From an uncultured Flavobacteriaceae bacterium (GTDB taxonomy: Bacteria > Bacteroidota > Bacteroidia > Flavobacteriales > Flavobacteriaceae): DNA of 64,000 bases. Where the stretch lies: positions 114,428-178,427 of the forward strand of contig CALDYU010000006.1 in NCBI GenBank assembly GCA_937944485.1, given 5' to 3'. The position numbers and the translations under genes are program-made. Below are positions 59,704 to 64,000 of this stretch, piece by piece (the first letter of the stretch is position 1; every line of letters begins with the position of its first letter). The notes below the pieces were generated by a model. That model made no database searches and had not been told where the DNA came from. It saw nothing but the letters and a program-made list of their open reading frames with translations.

Positions 59704-62058
59704 CTAAAACTTATAAGTTAAGGAAGCACCATAAGCTAAAGGCTGTCCTAACCAAGCTAAGTCCGAACCACCATTAGAAAAAGTTTGGTCAAAAAACTCT
59801 GTAATATATTCAGTATCAGTAAGGTTTGCACCCCATAGACCTATAGTAAAGTTATCAAAAGAAACATTCGCTCTAGCATTCAATAGACTGTATCTTGGAG
59901 ATACTGCAGCATTATCTTCATGCCAGTACATTTCGCCCGTACCTTCAAGATTTATATTCGCATTAAAGGCGATTTTATCTGATATATCGAAACGTGATTC
60001 TAGACCTAGACTATAACTATCTTGGGGTACTAGTGGGGTAGCGTTACCTGAAACATCAATAGTTTCATTAGCTCCGGTACTAACTGTTGAAGTACCTCTT
60101 TCAATCCTCGATTTACTCACACCATAACTCGCCAAAACATCTAACCAATTAGTAGCCCTTATTCGCATATCGGCTTCAAAACCAACTGAAATACTCTCCG
60201 GAACATTAAAGTTTCCAATAAGAATCTGACCCGCTCCTCCGTCTAAGACTAAAGCGTATAATTGTTGATTTGTAAAATCACTATAATACCCAGAAACATT
60301 TAAAATAAATCGATTATCCCAATAAGTATTCTTTATTCCTAGCTCATAATTATCAGTAGTTTCAGCCTCAAACGCAGTATTATAACGGACAGTTTGACCT
60401 TGATTAAACCCTCCTGTACGATATCCTTTACCGTAGTTAGCATACATTAACATATTATCTGTTGCTTGAAACGCCAAAGAAACTTTGGGCTGCACTTGTG
60501 TATCTACTCTATTAGGGTTAGTACCTTCACTTCTATTGTCTTGACTAATATTATCGTTATCATACCGTAAACCTGCTGATAAGGTCAATTTATCAGAAAC
60601 TTGATAATCCATAAACCCGAATACTGCAAATGTTTTGTAGGTGTTCGTAAAATCTCCGACTGCAAGTTGACTTTGCGTACCTGTTGGCATAAAAGGAGGA
60701 GCAAAAAATCCAAAATCCGCAGATGCTCTTGTTATTAATGTTTTATCTAAGTTTTGATAAAAAGCACCTAAATCCCAATTTATCTTACTGTTCTCATTAG
60801 CAACAGAGCCCAATCTAATTTCTTGATTAAAGGTCTTGGTATCGCTATCTTGGTCTTGACGTAGTACATCAGCAGGCGTAAAATCTAGATCACCAAATGC
60901 ATTCCGCTTGCCTTCATTAAAGGTAGTCAAGGAAGTTAATTTTACTTTATCTAAATTAAAATCAACTTTCAAATTTCCATAAGTTCCTTTCAAAGTACCC
61001 ACACCTCTTTGATCTGCCTGTATACCCAAATTCGCATAGTCATCTGGAGCAATTTTTGCATTGCCATTAGTTGGCGCTGCGTAATAAACGGCACCTGCTT
61101 CAGCATCAATAATCTGACCCGTTAAAGTGGCGGAAACTTTAGAAGAAAGGTTCGCCTTTAACTGTGCTCTAAGTGTTAGATCTTCTAAGAAATCTGGCGC
61201 AGCATTTAGAGTTTGATTGTTTAAAAGACCATCACCTTTTTTATAAGAACCAGAAATACGATAGAACAACTTGTCTTTTACTAAAGGTCCTGTAGATGAA
61301 AGTTGTGCCTGTAATAAATTTCCGTTACCATAACCTACTTTGATTTTATTACGAAATGTATTCGTAGGATCATTGGTTACTATATTAATTGCACCCGCAA
61401 TGGCATTCTTGCCGTATAAGGCACCTTGGGGGCCTTTAACCACCTCAATCAATGCCACATCAAACAACTCTTGGTTTAAAAGGTTGGCGTCTGGTAAAGT
61501 AACACCATCAATAACAAAAGCAATTGGCGCATCACCATTTCTAATTTGAGAAATACCACGAACCGTTATAAAGTTGTTTCCAATATTTTGAGAAGTTGTA
61601 AAGTTTACATTCGGTATCTGGTCTGCGAAAGTTTGTACATTACTTATACCCTTAGTTTCTATATCTTTGGCAGTGAAGGTCACCACAGATTCTGGTATAG
61701 ATTGCACTGATTCTGCTCTCCTTCTAGCCTGACCAATTACATTTTCAAAACCTTTGACCACCACCTCATCTAATTGTGAAGCATCTTCTAGCATGGTAAC
61801 ATCTAGACTATTGCCTGAAACCACAATTTCCTGTGTTTTGAAGCCGAGATAAGAAAATACCAAGGTGGCATCCTTTTTAATACTAATGGCATAATTACCT
61901 TTAAAATCGGTAGATGTACCATTTGTTGTTCCTTTTTCAACTACAGAAACACCTAATAGCGGACCTTCAGCAGATGAAACATTTCCACTCACCTCTATTT
62001 GCTGTGAACACACCAAGGCGGGAAAAATAAATGCGAATAATAGAATAGTTCTTAACAT
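59704..62058 (-). CDS. TonB-dependent receptor, first gene of the hydantoinase operon
   Basis: The 784-residue protein has a signal peptide (MLRTILLFAFIFPALVCSQQ), a carboxypeptidase-regulatory-like domain (residues 22-100, VSGNVSSAEGPLLGVSVVEK), a plug with SVQSIPESVVTFTAKDIETK and ALYGKNAIAGAINIVT, and a 22-strand barrel ending in ASLTYKF. It is a FecA/siderophore-size receptor without SusD, fitting import of a small molecule across the outer membrane. It is 94 bases upstream of hyuA on the same strand, so substrate import and breakdown are probably co-regulated. Such receptors for nitrogen heterocycles are not well described. Confidence 0.92.
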   Translation of the reverse strand: MLRTILLFAFIFPALVCSQQIEVSGNVSSAEGPLLGVSVVEKGTTNGTSTDFKGNYAISIKKDATLVFSYLGFKTQEIVVSGNSLDVTMLEDASQLDEVVVKGFENVIGQARRRAESVQSIPESVVTFTAKDIETKGISNVQTFADQIPNVNFTTSQNIGNNFITVRGISQIRNGDAPIAFVIDGVTLPDANLLNQELFDVALIEVVKGPQGALYGKNAIAGAINIVTNDPTNTFRNKIKVGYGNGNLLQAQLSSTGPLVKDKLFYRISGSYKKGDGLLNNQTLNAAPDFLEDLTLRAQLKANLSSKVSATLTGQIIDAEAGAVYYAAPTNGNAKIAPDDYANLGIQADQRGVGTLKGTYGNLKVDFNLDKVKLTSLTTFNEGKRNAFGDLDFTPADVLRQDQDSDTKTFNQEIRLGSVANENSKINWDLGAFYQNLDKTLITRASADFGFFAPPFMPTGTQSQLAVGDFTNTYKTFAVFGFMDYQVSDKLTLSAGLRYDNDNISQDNRSEGTNPNRVDTQVQPKVSLAFQATDNMLMYANYGKGYRTGGFNQGQTVRYNTAFEAETTDNYELGIKNTYWDNRFILNVSGYYSDFTNQQLYALVLDGGAGQILIGNFNVPESISVGFEADMRIRATNWLDVLASYGVSKSRIERGTSTVSTGANETIDVSGNATPLVPQDSYSLGLESRFDISDKIAFNANINLEGTGEMYWHEDNAAVSPRYSLLNARANVSFDNFTIGLWGANLTDTEYITEFFDQTFSNGGSDLAWLGQPLAYGASLTYKF

Positions 62059-62102
62059 AATATTTTTAGTTGTTAGTTCTGGGCTAAATGTAAAATATCT
62101 TG

Positions 62103-62168
62103 TTTTCCAAATTGTTTATTCCAAATAATTATTTTTAATTTAGTAATTCCTTTTTATAAATTTGGAAT
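62103..62168. promoter_or_regulatory. TTCCAAAT boxes between the receptor operon and the divergent gene
   Basis: ATTCCAAAT (62118-62126) and ATTTGGAAT (62160-62168) are perfect 9-base arms 33 bases apart; a third TTCCAAAT (62105-62112) is a direct copy. They sit between the two divergent starts and could bind a regulator of both. TAAATTTG at 62157-62164, inside the right arm, matches the -7 consensus for the divergent gene and would make its transcript nearly leaderless. Confidence 0.4.
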
Positions 62169-62171
62169 TAT

Positions 62172-63413
62172 ATGGAAAACGTAAAATCTCAAAATAATAG
62201 CGCTACCCTTTTACTTACCAAACATGTCTTTAACAGTTTACTCGACGCTATTATTAAACATTTTAAAAGCTCTCATAGCATAGAAAATTACAAGGATTTC
62301 CAATTGTATGGTTTTGGTAACTATGAAACACAAAAACCCAACCTAAAAAATGACTTGGAGTTGGTGCTAAGGGCTTATGTAAATGGGAAATATCTGTATA
62401 ACAAACAAAGAGAAGTAGTCTCTGGAAAACCTATCGTGAAAATTAGTCGAGAATATCGCGACCTATTCTTCAACTACCTGGGTTACAATGGAATTTACGA
62501 GTTTTTAGAAAAAAAGATAATCGATATTGACGAACGACAAAAACAACTTGAACTTTTAGAAAACACCTCTAGAAACGAAGAATTCTACTATGTATGTTAT
62601 TATTACGGGGAAGACAGTAAAATGACCAAAGGTCAAGTAACCATTCATAATAACTGGAAGACCTTTGAATTGGTTTTTGTATATAAGAATACACAGAACA
62701 AATCTGTATTCTATGAGCTATTTGGAACGCTGAAGCAAGAAAATAATTTTGTGCATTTTGATTGCAAGCATTTCATTCAGAAGAAAAAAATAGAAGGCTC
62801 TAAAATGATTTTTTATGTTGGAATGGATTCTCATTACGAAAGGCCAATTCTAATTGGCGCATACTCCTCTTTCGACAAATATGATCATAGTATTGCCGGT
62901 AAATTAATGCTTGTAAGAATGAATTCGAAGCAAGAAATGATACAAGAATCTAAATCATCTGAGTTTCATCCTGCGATATGCCAAGAGTTAGTAAAATATC
63001 GGCATATTATACCTAGTAGGGTCCCAAAAAAAATATCTAAAATTTCTCCTGAAAGTCCCTATGCCTATATTTTTGGTAAAATACCAGGCAACTATTCCGC
63101 CACTTTTCTTTTAGAAAAAAAGAAGGTAACTCTTGATTTTAATATTCAAAAATATCATTACAATATAACAAGTAATATGGATGATATTGAATTAGAAAAT
63201 GATAGAATCACTATAGAAAATAAAGGTCAGATTTTGGAAATTCATTTTGATGCTACGGGTATTTTCTTATTACAAAAAGTTTCAGTCTATATTAAAAGTT
63301 ATGAATTGTTTTCGGAGGTGAAAGCTGGTACTGGAACCTTTTCCGGAGTTGATATAAATAACAATCCTACCCTAGGAACAGTGCTTTTAACAAAAGCAGA
63401 TCATTTATTATAG
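62172..63413 (+). CDS. Protein of unknown function divergent from the hydantoinase operon
   Basis: I do not recognise this 413-residue protein. The N-terminal 120 residues are alpha-helical (TKHVFNSLLDAIIKHFKSSH, LFFNYLGYNGIYEFLEKKII), the middle (about 140-260) is beta-rich (EEFYYVCYYYGEDSK, TKGQVTIHNNWKTFELVFVY), and the end is beta-rich again (GNYSATFLLEKKKVTLDFNI, ITIENKGQILEIHFDATG). There is no signal peptide, membrane segment or clear helix-turn-helix. Codon use looks normal. The position suggests a sensor or regulator for the operon, or a cargo gene of the element to its right. Confidence 0.75.
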   Translation: MENVKSQNNSATLLLTKHVFNSLLDAIIKHFKSSHSIENYKDFQLYGFGNYETQKPNLKNDLELVLRAYVNGKYLYNKQREVVSGKPIVKISREYRDLFFNYLGYNGIYEFLEKKIIDIDERQKQLELLENTSRNEEFYYVCYYYGEDSKMTKGQVTIHNNWKTFELVFVYKNTQNKSVFYELFGTLKQENNFVHFDCKHFIQKKKIEGSKMIFYVGMDSHYERPILIGAYSSFDKYDHSIAGKLMLVRMNSKQEMIQESKSSEFHPAICQELVKYRHIIPSRVPKKISKISPESPYAYIFGKIPGNYSATFLLEKKKVTLDFNIQKYHYNITSNMDDIELENDRITIENKGQILEIHFDATGIFLLQKVSVYIKSYELFSEVKAGTGTFSGVDINNNPTLGTVLLTKADHLL

Positions 63414-63449
63414 TATGCTTGTACCGTCGAAATGATTTCGTGTTGCAAA

Positions 63450-63466
63450 TTAAAGTGGCACTTTAA
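63450..63466. repeat. Perfect palindrome TTAAAGTG-G-CACTTTAA
   Basis: Eight-base perfect arms with a single central G. A related, degenerate unit (TTGCAAATAAAG...CACTTTA) follows at about 63515, so this is a repeated module. Confidence 0.6.
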
Positions 63467-63538
63467 TCTACTCTAAAGCTCAAAAGGATTTCCATAATCC
63501 TTACAAGCCCTCATTGCAAATAAAGCTTCACTTTATTT

Positions 63539-63601
63539 AAATAAGAAAGCTCTAGTTTTCTTGAGAAAGTGAACTTTCTACGAAAACTAAAGCTTTTATT
63601 T
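63539..63601. repeat. Two-level long hairpin
   Basis: Outer arms (63539-63560 and 63582-63601) pair over about 20 bases with one mismatch and a 2-base bulge (AGCTCTAGTTTTC against GAAAACTAAAGCT). Inner arms AGAAAGT (63564-63570) and ACTTTCT (63573-63579) pair perfectly around GA. Such nested structures occur at ends of mobile elements. Confidence 0.7.
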
Positions 63602-63602
63602 A

Positions 63603-63626
63603 GTCGGGATGACAGGATGGAAACCT
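63603..63626 (-). repeat. tRNA 3'-end fragment, candidate att site
   Basis: The minus strand reads AGGTTTCCATCCTGTCATCC and then CGAC, matching a tRNA T-arm plus 3' acceptor strand (usual form GGTTCGAATCCTGTCATCCCGA) at about 21 of 24 positions. The anticodon half and the CCA are absent, so this is a fragment and not a gene. It is typical of the short duplication left by an element that integrated in a tRNA gene. Confidence 0.55.
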
Positions 63627-63826
63627 ATCGTCCGTATCGCTTTAAAATCGGGAGTTTAGCCGTTTTTTGATTTTTCTGTTCCCGATTTGTTTCCTTTTTT
63701 ATTGATTTAACTTATGTTAAATTATGGTATAAAGATAAGAAAACCAACAGTGTATTACAACTTAAAACCTCAATAAATCCAATACAATCCAAAGGTTTTA
63801 AGCACTTAAAAAAGTATGACAAATAA

Positions 63827-64000
63827 TCAAATATCCTCTTTATCCATTCGGAATAATAAACTTGCTGAAAGCTCATCTAAAAACTTGGTTCGGCTCTTTT
63901 TCCGTCCTTTTATTTCTGAATATGTTTTGTAGAAATCTTTCAAGTCAAAATCAAAAATCTCTTGAAATTGTGTTACAATTTCTTTAAGCTCAATGTTTCC
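63827..64000 (-). CDS. rteC: RteC domain protein, C-terminal end (runs off the right edge)
   Basis: The minus frame ends at TGA 63827-63829 and gives 57 residues before the edge: GNIELKEIVTQFQEIFDFDL, then KDFYKTYSEIKGRKKSRTKF and LDELSASLLFRMDKED. The D.YRTF.EI..RKK.RTKFLD.L...L..RMD pattern is the conserved end of RteC, a regulator of tetracycline-inducible conjugative transposons such as CTnDOT in Bacteroides. It lies some 200 bases inside a tRNA-fragment boundary, supporting an integrated conjugative element to the right. The N-terminus is outside the window. Confidence 0.85.
   Translation of the reverse strand, partial: GNIELKEIVTQFQEIFDFDLKDFYKTYSEIKGRKKSRTKFLDELSASLLFRMDKEDI

Larger units (their letters stand above)
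63414..63826. other. Intergenic region rich in inverted repeats, possible element boundary
   Basis: No gene is visible in these 413 bases. It contains a TTAAAGTG-G-CACTTTAA palindrome (63450-63466), GGATT-TCCAT-AATCC near 63487, a long two-level hairpin (63539-63601) and a fragment of a tRNA 3' end (63603-63626). Confidence 0.7.

Noticed and set aside
63603..63626. A complete tRNA gene at the right edge
   Set aside because: Only T-arm and acceptor 3' strand are present; the D-arm and anticodon arm do not follow.

Overview
The window looks like chromosomal DNA of a marine-type Flavobacteriaceae bacterium (Bacteroidetes). The DNA is AT-rich, promoters carry the TAnnTTTG type of -7 box, and the gene content is characteristic of that family: TonB-dependent receptors with a carboxypeptidase-regulatory-like N-terminus, SusCD-era lipoproteins, LytTR regulators, DUF2141, PspC and DUF1080 proteins, a sulfatase with its maturation enzyme, and an RteC-type gene. 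No complete rRNA or tRNA gene and no CRISPR array is visible.

Layout. 1-1.9 kb: the 5' part of a TonB-dependent receptor and a divergent DUF2141 gene, with a pair of back-to-back LytTR-type operators between them. 2-6.6 kb: an accessory island with a lipoprotein metallopeptidase toxin candidate, a train of small immunity-like genes (two are tandem DUF2019 copies), decayed immunity-like pseudogenes and an IS256-type transposase relic. 6.7-12.8 kb: a response regulator, an HlyD/MacB-permease/TolC export set lacking its ATPase, and oxyR. 12.8-31.9 kb: housekeeping and envelope genes (PBP4-type carboxypeptidase, MsrA, Nudix hydrolase, MlrC-like protein, LytTR regulator plus serine hydrolase, AIM24 protein, a DUF4870-PadR-PspC-DUF2807 envelope stress cluster, dipeptide epimerase plus PLP enzyme, trxB, a LytTR response regulator). 

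31-49.6 kb is carbohydrate catabolism. One operon carries a Gfo/Idh/MocA oxidoreductase, a lipoprotein sulfatase, a formylglycine-generating enzyme and galactokinase, which suggests use of sulfated galactose-containing material. The next operon carries DUF1080, Gfo/Idh/MocA, uxuA, uxaC and a complete TRAP transporter for sugar acids; it faces a divergent myo-inositol oxygenase and sodium symporter pair. Together these make a route from inositol or imported uronate to 2-keto-3-deoxygluconate, with the reductase step not obviously present. 

49.8-62.1 kb is a tight nine-gene operon on the minus strand: TonB-dependent receptor, HyuA, HyuB, Asp/Glu/hydantoin racemase, cupin, quinone-oxidoreductase-like dehydrogenase, NCS1 permease, DUF917 and a second HyuA. 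It is the best candidate for an undescribed catabolic system, probably for a cyclic amide or related nitrogen heterocycle. A divergent orphan protein (62.2 kb) may belong to it. The right end (63.4-64 kb) has dense inverted repeats, a fragment matching the 3' end of a tRNA, and the C-terminus of an RteC protein, as expected for the edge of an integrated conjugative element.
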